DNA of 64,000 nt from NCBI RefSeq assembly GCF_045679545.1, contig NZ_CP166195.1:806001-870000 (forward strand), written 5' to 3'. Of the stretch, positions 6,987-15,429 are shown in pieces. Made by a program: the position numbers and the translations under genes. The notes beneath the pieces are model-generated. The model saw only the letters and a list, made by a program, of their open reading frames with translations, ran no database searches and was not told the origin of the DNA. Each line of letters begins with the position of its first letter. Position 1 is the stretch's first letter. Origin of the DNA: Enterovibrio sp045679545 (lineage in GTDB: Bacteria > Pseudomonadota > Gammaproteobacteria > Enterobacterales > Vibrionaceae).

Positions 6987-9010
6987 TGACCGTCCTTACA
7001 TTTTTCACACTCTTCACAGAAAGGTGCTGCAGATTTCATGGTCGCGATTTGGGCGGGTGTCAGCATTGGTAACGGATTTGCAGGCTTGGGAGGTAACTGA
7101 CCCGGCAATGTCGGCGCAATGCCACCGAATCCACTGCCGCTGCCTGCGCTGCCACCTGCATTGAGATCAATCACTGGGCCTGAAATGTGCACGCCTGTAG
7201 CATCAACAGTGACAAAGCATCCCCCGGCTTTTAGCGTAATTTGGCTTCCTGCTTCAATGACCAATTTGGCGCCTGATTTCTGATGGATTTCAGAGCCAGC
7301 TTCTACAAGCTGAGATGCTCCTTGCTTGATGTGAATGCTGTTATCGCTGATAACGGTTTTATCACCCTTCACATGCGCTTTGCTTTGCCCATCGACGGTT
7401 AAATGGTCATCCACCTTGATGTGCGAGAAACGCTCATTCTCCACATCCAGATGCAAATCATGTTTGATGTTGTCTTTGCGGTCATTCTCGACCAGCAGGT
7501 TCATGTCCTTTTGGGCATGAACGTAAATCTCTTCTTTGTCCGCTTGGTCTTCAAAACGCAGTTCGTTAAACCCTTCGCCTTGATGGGTTTCGGTTCTGAG
7601 TACCGTTCGGGTTTTGTTGGCTGGCAGCGGGTAGGGCGGCACATTGGTGGCGTGATAAGTGCGTCCTGTGATAATCGGTTGGTCTGGGTCGCCTTCAAGG
7701 AAAGAGACAATCACTTCATGGCCGATTCTTGGGATAGCCATCATGCCGTATTGCCCGCCTGCCCAGCCTTGGGATACACGTACCCAACAACTTGAGGCGT
7801 CGTCGCTGTTGCCATATCTGTCCCACGGAAACTGCACTTTCACGCGCCCATGCTCATCACAGAAGATTTCCTCCCCGGCAGGCCCAGTCACAATGGCGAT
7901 TTGTGGGCCATGCACACAGGGTTTGGCTTGTGGCGCGGGACGCCACGGTCGGTGCGCCGGAATAACTGAAAACGTATTGTGATAGGTGGTCATGCCCTCA
8001 CCACCGTGCTCTTCGAGCGCTTGGGGCTGCGTGCCTTCACACTGCGCCGAGACCACCACCCAATCGCGATTGGTGGTGTCATCAGGGTGGTCGGTTAAAT
8101 CAAACAACATGCCGGCTTGGATTTGCATCACATTGCTCGAGGCGGTCGCGGTAATCGCATCGCTTCTTAGATGCTCTAACCGGTATTGGGTAAACGGTTT
8201 TCCTGCCGCATCACTTTTGTAGCGCCCAGGGAAATCATAATGCTCATAGGTGCCGCGCTGATAAGCCATCTCGGTGCCCGCATGGTCATGCAAAAAGCCA
8301 TAAGCCGGTTTTTTGAAGCTGTAGTCTTTCAGCTGCGCCGACGACGGGCGGGTTTGCGCCGAGAATTGCCAACCTTTGACAAAGGTTGAACTGGCCGTGC
8401 CGCCAACAGTGGCGTTATAAGGCAGTGCTAATGACGAGTGAGAGAGTGTCTGAGTGTCATCCGAAAACAACACGGTATGTTTGTCTTTGCTGTGCAAGAA
8501 GGTATAGAAAATGCCTTCCTCGGCCGCGATGCGCTCTAAGAATTCAAGGTCAGACTCACGATACTGCACACAGTATTCACGGGGCTGCGGGCTGCCAGAG
8601 AGGGCGAACGCATACGCATCAATGCCCATTTCTTGCAGCAAGATACTGATGATTTCAGGGACAGATTGTTGCTGGAAAATACGGCTGTTATGGCGAAGGG
8701 ACAAACGCGAAAGGGCAGGGACCATCTCAAGCGCATAACGAGAATGGCTAAAGCCCGTATCACCGCGGGTAAAGCGGCGCACAATGCCATGAAAGCGTTG
8801 GGCTAACTCCCCGTCTTTCCACAACATCAAGGTAACATTGCGGTCAACCACGTCGTTTTCGGAGAGGGCTTCTTTGCGGCTCGCCAGATTGACCTGATAC
8901 ACGAACGGCGCAGAAAGGCTATCCGTGCCTGAGAAGTCGACCACCGCAAAGGTGTCGTCGGGTAAGCCTTCAACATGAAGAGTAAATTGCAGACCGCTTT
9001 CCGTAGCCAT
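6974..9010 (-). CDS. vgrG: VgrG spike protein (copy A)
   Basis: 678 residues from the ATG at 9010 (MATESGLQF), which has GGGAT 5-6 bases upstream. An in-frame ATG 15 codons earlier adds a sequence unlike the family start. The chain has the gp27-like base (about 1-360), the gp5-like OB fold (SCWVRVSQGWAGGQYG then GHEVIVSFLEGDPDQP), and a DUF2345 repeat region forming the beta-helical spike. It ends in a Cys-rich tail (CEECEKCKDGQC). There is no extra effector domain, so cargo must bind through DUF4123. From the N-terminus to about residue 565 it is nearly identical to copy B (15430-17511). The remaining ~110 residues diverge strongly, matching the different downstream cargo. Confidence 0.95.
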   Translation of the reverse strand: MATESGLQFTLHVEGLPDDTFAVVDFSGTDSLSAPFVYQVNLASRKEALSENDVVDRNVTLMLWKDGELAQRFHGIVRRFTRGDTGFSHSRYALEMVPALSRLSLRHNSRIFQQQSVPEIISILLQEMGIDAYAFALSGSPQPREYCVQYRESDLEFLERIAAEEGIFYTFLHSKDKHTVLFSDDTQTLSHSSLALPYNATVGGTASSTFVKGWQFSAQTRPSSAQLKDYSFKKPAYGFLHDHAGTEMAYQRGTYEHYDFPGRYKSDAAGKPFTQYRLEHLRSDAITATASSNVMQIQAGMLFDLTDHPDDTTNRDWVVVSAQCEGTQPQALEEHGGEGMTTYHNTFSVIPAHRPWRPAPQAKPCVHGPQIAIVTGPAGEEIFCDEHGRVKVQFPWDRYGNSDDASSCWVRVSQGWAGGQYGMMAIPRIGHEVIVSFLEGDPDQPIITGRTYHATNVPPYPLPANKTRTVLRTETHQGEGFNELRFEDQADKEEIYVHAQKDMNLLVENDRKDNIKHDLHLDVENERFSHIKVDDHLTVDGQSKAHVKGDKTVISDNSIHIKQGASQLVEAGSEIHQKSGAKLVIEAGSQITLKAGGCFVTVDATGVHISGPVIDLNAGGSAGSGSGFGGIAPTLPGQLPPKPANPLPMLTPAQIATMKSAAPFCEECEKCKDGQCAI

Positions 9011-9093
9011 AAACCATCCCAGCATGACCCTGTTTAAACAGCGTCCGTACATCATTCAACATCAGGCCGTCAGGCGTCATTGCTTGACGACAA

Positions 9094-9113
9094 AACCCGC
9101 CCAAGGGCGGGTT
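9094..9113 (-). terminator. Stem-loop in the hcp-vgrG spacer (copy A)
   Basis: AACCCGCCC and GGGCGGGTT make a GC-rich stem with a very short loop. On the minus strand it is followed by TTTTGTCG, so it resembles a leaky intrinsic terminator. An identical hairpin occurs in copy B. A partial terminator here would make Hcp, a bulk tube subunit, more abundant than VgrG, a tip subunit. Confidence 0.6.
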
Positions 9114-9121
9114 GGGCACAA

Positions 9122-9171
9122 AAGGCTCACATTGCTTCTTTTCAACAAAAGGACAAGAGAGGCGGAGCCTT
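9122..9171 (-). other. Copy-specific inverted repeat just after hcp (copy A)
   Basis: AAGGCTC and GAGCCTT pair across a 36-base loop immediately 3' of hcp. Copy B has an unrelated sequence at this place that also forms an inverted repeat (GTCACTTTT with AAAAGTGAC, 17626-17672). The structure is kept while the sequence is not, which suggests a role in the transcript, for example 3'-end protection of the hcp message. Confidence 0.4.
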
Positions 9172-9184
9172 AAGTCACGAAGCC

Positions 9185-9703
9185 TTACGCTTCAATCGGC
9201 GCACGCCAGTCATCGGCACCTGACGTACCCGCTACAGTGTGTTCCCAATCAATCTTGCGGTAAGCGACAGACACAGTCACCAGCTGGGTGAACTCTTTCT
9301 TGTTCGCGTCTTGGCAATGGGGCATTTGGCAATCGATATCGATGATGGTGCCGTCAGTCAGGATGGTCGAGAAGAAATGCTCTTGCTTACCTTCCACCGA
9401 GGTGCGGTACCATTTGAGTTCAATCTTTGGCAGCATTTCGCCTGATGCGAGTGAGTTGTACATCAGCGGCACGGCTTTGTTCAGCGCCACGGTGAACTTG
9501 AACGGCTTGTGAACACGTTGGCCAGAAGGCTGACCGCTTTGTGGGTCGGTCGGCACGGTCACGATGTGGTCAAAGGCTTGCACCAGCATTTGGTCTTCGT
9601 GGCCTTCCACATAGATGTTACCGACAGAATCCGCGGTGAAAGCACCGGCAGTGATGTTTCCCTGAGTTTTACCTTCAATAGCGATATAACATGGAGTTGG
9701 CAT
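9185..9703 (-). CDS. hcp: Hcp, T6SS inner tube protein (copy A)
   Basis: 172 residues from the ATG at 9703 (MPTPCYIAIEGKTQGNITAG), the usual Hcp1 length. A ribosome site AAGGA lies upstream; an earlier in-frame ATG 12 codons upstream is disfavoured because family members begin MPTPCY. Hcp stacks as hexameric rings to form the expelled tube. The protein is identical to the copy at 17689-18207, so the two operons feed the same apparatus. No structural T6SS genes (sheath, TssM, ClpV) are present, so this is an auxiliary cluster whose main machine must be elsewhere in the genome. Confidence 0.97.
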   Translation of the reverse strand: MPTPCYIAIEGKTQGNITAGAFTADSVGNIYVEGHEDQMLVQAFDHIVTVPTDPQSGQPSGQRVHKPFKFTVALNKAVPLMYNSLASGEMLPKIELKWYRTSVEGKQEHFFSTILTDGTIIDIDCQMPHCQDANKKEFTQLVTVSVAYRKIDWEHTVAGTSGADDWRAPIEA

Positions 9704-9778
9704 TGCGATGTCCTTATTCAATGGTTGCCCGCCAATCATGGCGGACAGAGAAATGAGCGATACAACGCAAGAGATAAC

Positions 9779-9793
9779 GCAAAGGGTGTGCCA
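9779..9793 (-). promoter_or_regulatory. Sigma-54 (RpoN) promoter of operon A
   Basis: On the minus strand the sequence is TGGCACACCCTTTGC, a full match to the -24/-12 consensus TGGCACRNNNNTTGC. It lies about 75 bases upstream of the hcp start codon. Vibrio hcp/vgrG operons are known to be driven by RpoN with the enhancer-binding protein VasH, so the site fits well. The same element is present in copy B. Confidence 0.85.
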
Positions 9794-9843
9794 GCTCTTA
9801 GATGTAGTAAAAACAAGGAGTTAGTGAGCAACCTCACTCAGGC

Positions 9844-9891
9844 GAGCAAAGAATTGCTTGGAGGTCGGGCGAAAAATTGCTCAGCGAGCAA
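9844..9891. promoter_or_regulatory. Two palindromic sites upstream of the sigma-54 promoter (putative VasH enhancer), copy A
   Basis: Site 1 is GAGCAA-AGAA-TTGCTT (9844-9859). Site 2 is TTGCTC-AGC-GAGCAA (9877-9891), a perfect palindrome. Both use the same GAGCAA half-site. The centres are about 32 bp apart, three helical turns, and lie roughly 85 and 117 bp upstream of the expected transcription start, typical for a bacterial enhancer-binding protein. Both are preserved in copy B. A further inverted repeat AGTGAG/CTCACT (9823-9838) keeps its arms in both copies while its loop changes. Confidence 0.6.
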
Positions 9892-10027
9892 GATTTGGCC
9901 GGAATGACAAAACAGCGAGCACACTAATTTAACGATTTGGCGCATCAGTCAGACACTCGATGTCTTTCGGTACTGATAGCATGCAGTGAAATGGATTTAG
10001 CCAATGACTCATGGCGCAGAGAACTTG

Positions 10028-10384
10028 ATGATGAAAGACATAACCTTCTCAGTAGGAGCCGTCACCTTTACCTACTCGCTCACCGCAGAGCAAAAGAAAT
10101 TTCTGCGATTGGCTCAAGATACCCACGTTGATTTGGGTCAGTGGCCCAATTTTGCTGAGAATATGACGCAAGTGATTCAAGATGCCATTCCGGATTCGCT
10201 CAAGCTGCCATCAGAAAGCCAACTCAACTACGTGCGCACCATTTCAAGTGATTTGAATGTTCCGCTACCGGATAAATACGACCAAAGTGCATTAACATGT
10301 TTGTCGTTTATCGCTGACCACAAGCCAGCCCACGATAGGGTGCTGGCGGTGTTTAATGGGATAAAGGGGAGGTTGTTGGGGTGA
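10028..10384 (+). CDS. Hypothetical protein beside the T6SS promoter
   Basis: 118 residues from ATG ATG at 10028/10031; an earlier ATG at 10004 is also in frame and the ribosome site is weak for all three. The protein is soluble and of mixed charge (MKDITFSVGAVTFTYSLTAE, later LGQWPNFAENMTQVIQDAIP), with no signal peptide and no family I can name. It reads divergently from hcp copy A, starting about 120 bases beyond the repeat. It ends before a strong bidirectional hairpin shared with the convergent DUF6708 gene. It sits between the two T6SS operons. No function is proposed. Confidence 0.6.
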   Translation: MMKDITFSVGAVTFTYSLTAEQKKFLRLAQDTHVDLGQWPNFAENMTQVIQDAIPDSLKLPSESQLNYVRTISSDLNVPLPDKYDQSALTCLSFIADHKPAHDRVLAVFNGIKGRLLG

Positions 10385-10391
10385 GCCGAAT

Positions 10392-10429
10392 TCGTCGTCT
10401 TTACCCAAGGTTTGCAGTAAAGACGACGA
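10392..10429. terminator. Bidirectional hairpin between convergent genes
   Basis: TCGTCGTCTTTAC and GTAAAGACGACGA form a 13-bp perfect stem with a 12-base loop between the convergent hypothetical gene and the DUF6708 gene. It lacks a long U tract, so it may act as a transcript end or roadblock in both directions. Confidence 0.5.
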
Positions 10430-10457
10430 TGATATAGTCATCAGTGTGTTAGCAGAG

Positions 10458-11453
10458 TTAATGCCAGTTGACTGTTTTCCCTGTCCATTTATGTACTTCT
10501 TCAGGCCAATGGTCTTTGATTGGATTGAAGCGAATTGCAAATTGAGATGGTGAGATGAATGGCAACAGTCCATAAAAAATTGGCGATAAGCACCAACCAA
10601 TAACTTTTGCCTTTGTGCTCCAATCGGGATTCGGAAAACCAAAAAGCACTTTTTGTTGCATATTTCCCGTTAGGACACCCTTTTCTCCTATGGTCATGAA
10701 CCGTCGAACGAACTCCCAATAAGCATATACCTCTCCATGCTCAGCCACAGCAGTTACCAAATTTAAAGCGATAGGCTGGTTTCCGCATTCTCCTTTTACA
10801 CAGTGTTTGGGGTACAACCAAAGGTTCAGGTTATATGCATCCGAAAAAGCACCATAACCGACATGGTGAGGGGCATACATTGAAGCGATTTCACATTCAC
10901 TCCAAGGGATCCGATATAGTGCTTTTTTGTGGTAAACATAAACCTCCTGATTTTTATGATGGAATCTAACAGGAGTTCGTATTGGTCGAAAAAATTCAAC
11001 AAAACACAGAGCAAATACGAAGATAAGAATACCTAATTCGGCTGGATCTAAATATAGCCAAGGAGTGTCGTCGCGAAGTAATCTTATAACTAGATATGTA
11101 AATAAAAATATTGGGAACATGAAAAATTGTGAAAAGCGAGTCAGTGTTTGCCTGTTGTGCACGCTGTTCACTCTCATATCGATGAAATCTCCATGCGTTC
11201 CCGCTGAGAAAAGGAGATAAGATGCGTCATAAAACCCGCCTTCATCTGTTTCTTTGTCATCAACTAGCTCCACAGTTTTTGCGGGAGGGCTAAGAATGTC
11301 CTCCATGATATGGCTAGTACCAAAACCCGTGCTAAAGCCCTTGCCTCTTCTTTTTATTGTATTCCTAAAATGTGGTGCGTAGCCTTCTTGCTCCGTCCCG
11401 ATCCAAAGGTCATCAGAAACTTTATTGATTCTATTTGGCATAATTCGCCTCAA
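10458..11453 (-). CDS. DUF6708-type membrane protein, probable immunity protein for the VasX-like effector
   Basis: 331 residues. Residues about 105-160 hold two hydrophobic segments (FSQFFMFPIFLFTYLVIRLL, then LGILIFVFALCFVEFF). Next comes the DUF6708 hallmark VRFHHKNQEVYVYHKK with an IPWSE-type strand, and a third hydrophobic stretch near 290-305 (GWCLSPIFYGLLPFI). DUF6708 proteins recur next to T6SS effectors. In Vibrio cholerae the gene after vasX encodes the membrane immunity protein TsiV2. Position and membrane location make this the equivalent here, although the sequence family differs as far as I can tell. It follows the effector with no gap. Confidence 0.65.
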   Translation of the reverse strand: MRRIMPNRINKVSDDLWIGTEQEGYAPHFRNTIKRRGKGFSTGFGTSHIMEDILSPPAKTVELVDDKETDEGGFYDASYLLFSAGTHGDFIDMRVNSVHNRQTLTRFSQFFMFPIFLFTYLVIRLLRDDTPWLYLDPAELGILIFVFALCFVEFFRPIRTPVRFHHKNQEVYVYHKKALYRIPWSECEIASMYAPHHVGYGAFSDAYNLNLWLYPKHCVKGECGNQPIALNLVTAVAEHGEVYAYWEFVRRFMTIGEKGVLTGNMQQKVLFGFPNPDWSTKAKVIGWCLSPIFYGLLPFISPSQFAIRFNPIKDHWPEEVHKWTGKTVNWH

Positions 11454-14400
11454 TTATTTTTCAACTTCAATTTCGGTACTTACATCATCCTGCCAAAAAA
11501 GAGCAGCGTCATCATCCAAGTCTACCGAATAGTTTAACGTTACGGGAAAGGAGCTAGGATTTGCATAGCTAATATCGAAACGATAGCTGTCGTAATCCTT
11601 TTTCCAAAGACTTTCTTTAAATGAAGCCTCAAGAGCAAAACCCTCTCCAGAGGATGACTTCATGTTGATTTTGTTTGTTGGAAGCTCTTCTGAACCATCT
11701 GCGTTGATGACCCGACCATACAAGAGTTCGGTTTTGTCATCGATGACACCAAGAACCTTGAGCGAAACCTTGCTGCTCGCACTCTCATAACCAGGAAAAT
11801 AAATATTTAACGAAAAATCTTCGTATTTATAAAACCAACCGCTTTCATCATATGAAGAGTGGCTAAATATTGGCCTAAACAGTTCGTCGGTAAAAGCTAC
11901 CAACTCTTTTGTTTTTACTTTCTGAACATCTTCGTCTGCAACGTCTTTGAAGTATTTTATTCTTGCGGATGTGTCATCTGGTAAGCTCCTTTTATAGACG
12001 TATGTGCTACCAATGCCCCAGAAGGATCCTTTGAGAAATGTTTCGAGCTTACTATCTTCTATCCACGCATGAATAAGGTCTAAAGCAACGCCTACTATTG
12101 CCAGTACTAATGCAATGACGCCAACCACTACATTTACGCCCGGAACAAGCGCCACAACGGCTAAAACTAGCGCTGCCGAATTGACAATCAGGGAGGAGAC
12201 TGCAACAACTTTGGCTCCTAAACTGTCTTGCTGCTCTATATCCTTGGCTAAGTTGAAGCCGCTGGTTATGACTCCCAGGAAGTTTCCGACTATCGGTAAT
12301 GCACGGTATCCAAACCTCGCGATGCCCGTCAATCGTTTTGTAACGGCTGCTGAATATCTACTTATAACTTGTTCTGGGATTGGTTGTCCTAGTTTCATGA
12401 TTGTTCTTGTCGACTTGATACCGAAAGATTTTATATTGGATTTAGCCACAAGCTTCATAGCTTGCTCGTCACCAGAAAACTTGGCACTTTGGATGAAAGC
12501 CAGTGTAGATTGAATCAAGCCCACAGCACTATTGGTGATCTCAACGACCATTTTAGTGTCGCGCTTTTTGGCTGAGATTGTTGTATTTAATACAGCGATC
12601 ATATTCGCTGCTTGAGCGATCAGCAGCAAGCCAGTGAATTTCCCATTGTGCTTTTCTACGACACCAGATAACTGCTTGCTCCACTGGCCCAATTTACTAT
12701 TCGGATTATTGATGTCACTTTGTTCGACATTTTTAACAACCCAATATGCAAAACCTTCAAGGGCGCTGGGCTTATTTCCAGGTTGAAGTATCGTGTCTAG
12801 CTGATAGAGCTTTATTTTCACCTTTGGATCAATATACTTGGCTTTCTTTATGACGCCCCCTCTTCCTTTGCCCTTAGATTTTAATTTCTTCTTTTTAATA
12901 TTTTTGGTCTTAGCAATGAGGATATGCTCTGCTGAAGCGGCAAATTGGACTGCATTGAAGTCTTCGATATCTTCAAGCACATCATTTAGTGAGGTGGTCA
13001 TTACGCCATATTGATATCCATACCGTTCAGCCATGGCGTGATAGTAAACATGCCAAGCAGCTTCGTTTTCTGCATCTACAACAAACTGAGCAACTTTTTC
13101 ACCTATGGAGTATTGAATGCTGTCAGTCGCTTCGGTGGCTGCGAGAATACCGTCAGAGATGAGTCGCCTTTGGTTAGATATGACGTCATCCCAATCTATA
13201 GAGCCTGCGTCATAAACAAGTTTTAAGTGCTTGCTGAGCTCTTTGTAACCAGAGTTGAGTACACCAATGGTTGACCATATTTGTCCACCGATTCCTTTTG
13301 ACTCTGGTTTATCTTTCTCCGTTGTGCAGTAGGCGAAATCTTTAATCCAGTCGTCACGCAGTTTTTTGCCTACTTCTGTCACTTGTACATTGCCAAGCAT
13401 ATTTGCAATGGCAATTTCCTTTAGCTTAATTTGTTCTTGTTTATATGGAGAATAAAGGGCTAGTGCGAAGTCGGTGTAGTCAGATTCAAGCCATTGTGTC
13501 CAATCAAGGGCTATCTCTTCTAAGCTAGTGCTTAGAGCCTTAGTGTAAGCATCGCGGTCCGATTGAAATTTATCCATTTCTTCTGAGCGAATAACATCGT
13601 GATAATCCTTGATTATCCTGTCTCGGCGATCTTCACGAATGTATTCAATCTCTTTTTCTGTTCGCTCATAGTATGTGGGAAGCCCGTATTGATAATCTTT
13701 GGGTTCATGGGTAATGGATACGCGTTTTTTTACTTCTTTTCTAAACCCTTTTTGTGCCTCTCTATTGATTAGCATTTTTGTCGCATTCGCAATCGTGTAA
13801 GGATATTGCGTCTCCGCTATATGGGTAAATCCAGCGTCATATTGAGCATTGAAAAGTGTGCAAAGTTCTATGCTGATCCCCACTGGGTCAATGACAGCGA
13901 CAGCAACATGACTGTCGGGTGTCACTGACCTGTATTTAGCCAGTAACGGTGGGGTCGATAGATCAGAGGTGGACCATAAAGACCAATCAAAATTAAAAGT
14001 TTCACTTGAAAAATCTGGGCTAACGGTCGGAAGATCTTCGACCATTAGGCAGTGGTCTTCTTTGCCCCTTCGAGCTCTGCTGACGCTTACGTGCTGAAGT
14101 TGATTTTTTCTAATGCTTTTATCTTTGACTAAACCTAGAACGAACGCTTCGTCCAGCTTTATGTAAGAAAGGAGTATCGAGAATTTGTCATTCTTTTCTT
14201 GAGTGATGACAGGAAAATGGCCCTGTATCTCATTGGGAACATCTCCAAATATACATTCCGTTTTGATTGCCTCACCAGAAGTATCAAACTCAGACAGCAG
14301 AACGTAATTGTCCCTTTCATTAAAAAGATAAATAAAAGCATCAATGACAGGGCGCATGATGTAATCATGCTCTTTTAAAACAGGCAGGCCGCTCCCCACA

Positions 14401-14555
14401 TCTGAAGGTAGCATGAAGCTTAGCTCTATTTGCTTAACGGAATAGCGCATTGGGTGAATAACGATGAGATCATCATTTAATGGACAGGTAGACATTAGCG
14501 AGTCGATGCTATCAGCGCTCGATGTTGTAGCCGCTTCATTTGCTTTATTAACCAT
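11454..14555 (-). CDS. vasX: VasX-like T6SS pore-forming effector
   Basis: 1033 residues. The N-terminus carries the VasX_N signature: CPLNDDLIVIHPMRYSVKQ, then strands ending in EHDYIMRPVIDAFIYLFNE. The middle (about 300-775) is long, helical and Lys/Glu-rich. Residues 781-830 form a hydrophobic hairpin split at PGVNV, like the colicin-type helical hairpin of VasX that inserts in target membranes. The last 200 residues are beta-rich. The start overlaps the DUF4123 gene by 8 bases. Gene order hcp-vgrG-DUF4123-this-immunity equals hcp2-vgrG2-vasW-vasX-tsiV2 of V. cholerae. The predicted role is to depolarise the membrane of competing bacteria or amoebae. Sequence identity to V. cholerae VasX was not measured; the symbol marks the family. 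Confidence 0.8.
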   Translation of the reverse strand: MVNKANEAATTSSADSIDSLMSTCPLNDDLIVIHPMRYSVKQIELSFMLPSDVGSGLPVLKEHDYIMRPVIDAFIYLFNERDNYVLLSEFDTSGEAIKTECIFGDVPNEIQGHFPVITQEKNDKFSILLSYIKLDEAFVLGLVKDKSIRKNQLQHVSVSRARRGKEDHCLMVEDLPTVSPDFSSETFNFDWSLWSTSDLSTPPLLAKYRSVTPDSHVAVAVIDPVGISIELCTLFNAQYDAGFTHIAETQYPYTIANATKMLINREAQKGFRKEVKKRVSITHEPKDYQYGLPTYYERTEKEIEYIREDRRDRIIKDYHDVIRSEEMDKFQSDRDAYTKALSTSLEEIALDWTQWLESDYTDFALALYSPYKQEQIKLKEIAIANMLGNVQVTEVGKKLRDDWIKDFAYCTTEKDKPESKGIGGQIWSTIGVLNSGYKELSKHLKLVYDAGSIDWDDVISNQRRLISDGILAATEATDSIQYSIGEKVAQFVVDAENEAAWHVYYHAMAERYGYQYGVMTTSLNDVLEDIEDFNAVQFAASAEHILIAKTKNIKKKKLKSKGKGRGGVIKKAKYIDPKVKIKLYQLDTILQPGNKPSALEGFAYWVVKNVEQSDINNPNSKLGQWSKQLSGVVEKHNGKFTGLLLIAQAANMIAVLNTTISAKKRDTKMVVEITNSAVGLIQSTLAFIQSAKFSGDEQAMKLVAKSNIKSFGIKSTRTIMKLGQPIPEQVISRYSAAVTKRLTGIARFGYRALPIVGNFLGVITSGFNLAKDIEQQDSLGAKVVAVSSLIVNSAALVLAVVALVPGVNVVVGVIALVLAIVGVALDLIHAWIEDSKLETFLKGSFWGIGSTYVYKRSLPDDTSARIKYFKDVADEDVQKVKTKELVAFTDELFRPIFSHSSYDESGWFYKYEDFSLNIYFPGYESASSKVSLKVLGVIDDKTELLYGRVINADGSEELPTNKINMKSSSGEGFALEASFKESLWKKDYDSYRFDISYANPSSFPVTLNYSVDLDDDAALFWQDDVSTEIEVEK

Positions 14556-15429
14556 TTAGAGACTCTCTGTGTTCATAAAGCTCTGTCGCTTTATTCAATG
14601 CGTTTTGAATTCTTTCTGATGGAAGCATTGTGTCTTTGCTATCAAGTAGCTTTTTGACATCGCTGTGCTTTTCACCTTCCAATGCCTCTTCCCCTAACAT
14701 GCAGAGAATATTGATAAAGCAAAGGCTTTCCATTTCGCTACTCAAACCATAAGACTGGCCTTGTTTCACATAGGACTCGATTTTTAGAAGCTGATCCTGT
14801 GGGGATGCTTGGTAAAAATGATTAGGAAAATGCTGATTCACATGATCTAAGGCTCGATAATGAAAGTGTTGTTTAGCTGCTTCTCCTAAAGCCGTTAACT
14901 GGTTATCTGATAGTGCCATCCAGCCGTTGTTTTCTTCTTGAGGAGGCTTCTCAAAATAGGTTATCTCTGTCGTCTCCCAAATTTTGTCGGCGCGAGACTG
15001 GCTCCAAATCTTGGTGATGGGTCCAAATAGTCGATGCTTTTGTGTATCAGTGGAGGCCAAAGCAATTCGGCCTACAACGTGAGGTAGATAGAATCTAAAC
15101 ACTGATGTGCTTCCATTACCTAAATCGGCTTTGATAACCGTCTTTAAGTGTTCTGCTACGTCAGACGTTGATGCTTCCGCCTCAAAAACTATCCCCCAAT
15201 CGTGTGGCTTTTTGTCCATCGCTGCATTGAGCAAAACTTGATTGTTTTTTAACGGAAGAATAATTGGGCTCAAATTCGACACGATGTTAAGCACTGTGCC
15301 GCTGTATATAATCTCGATGTCTTGATTGGCTGCCAGTTCATAACTGAGTTTGACTGCATCCTCTATGACTGTGCCGTCGAGCAGAATGTAAAGCGGATTC
15401 TGATTCGCTTCTATGTCAGGCAAGTTCAC
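14548..15429 (-). CDS. vasW: DUF4123 adaptor for the VasX-like effector (VasW-like)
   Basis: 293 residues. The DUF4123 pattern is present: NPLYILLDGTVIEDAVKLSY, then HDWGIVFEAEAS, and SVFRFYLPHVV in place of the usual FRFYDPR. A helical C-terminal half follows. It starts at a GTG directly after the vgrG stop (TAAGTG) and overlaps the effector start. It shares the fold but little sequence with the copy A adaptor (6267-6986), as expected for a cargo-specific chaperone. In V. cholerae VasW is needed for VasX delivery. Confidence 0.8.
   Translation of the reverse strand: MNLPDIEANQNPLYILLDGTVIEDAVKLSYELAANQDIEIIYSGTVLNIVSNLSPIILPLKNNQVLLNAAMDKKPHDWGIVFEAEASTSDVAEHLKTVIKADLGNGSTSVFRFYLPHVVGRIALASTDTQKHRLFGPITKIWSQSRADKIWETTEITYFEKPPQEENNGWMALSDNQLTALGEAAKQHFHYRALDHVNQHFPNHFYQASPQDQLLKIESYVKQGQSYGLSSEMESLCFINILCMLGEEALEGEKHSDVKKLLDSKDTMLPSERIQNALNKATELYEHRESLNG

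Larger units (their letters stand above)
7355..9905. repeat. Long direct repeat, copy A (promoter-hcp-vgrG base)
   Basis: About 2.55 kb, nearly identical to 15856-18405 in the same orientation. It covers the sigma-54-type promoter region, all of hcp, the hcp-vgrG spacer and about 80% of vgrG. The two Hcp proteins are identical and the VgrG parts differ at a handful of residues. The only non-homologous patch inside is about 60 bp just after the hcp stop codon. The ends are sharp: homology stops inside the DUF2345 region of vgrG and just upstream of the palindromic sites. This implies recent duplication or continuing gene conversion. Confidence 0.95.

Noticed and set aside
7403..8738. Several plus-strand frames of 75-130 residues opposite vgrG, repeated at 15904-17239
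   Set aside because: They occur in both copies only because the underlying vgrG sequence is duplicated; they are shadows.
9823..9838. AGTGAG/CTCACT inverted repeat as a terminator
   Set aside because: It lies upstream of the hcp promoter with no gene ending there and no U tract; kept only as part of the regulatory region.
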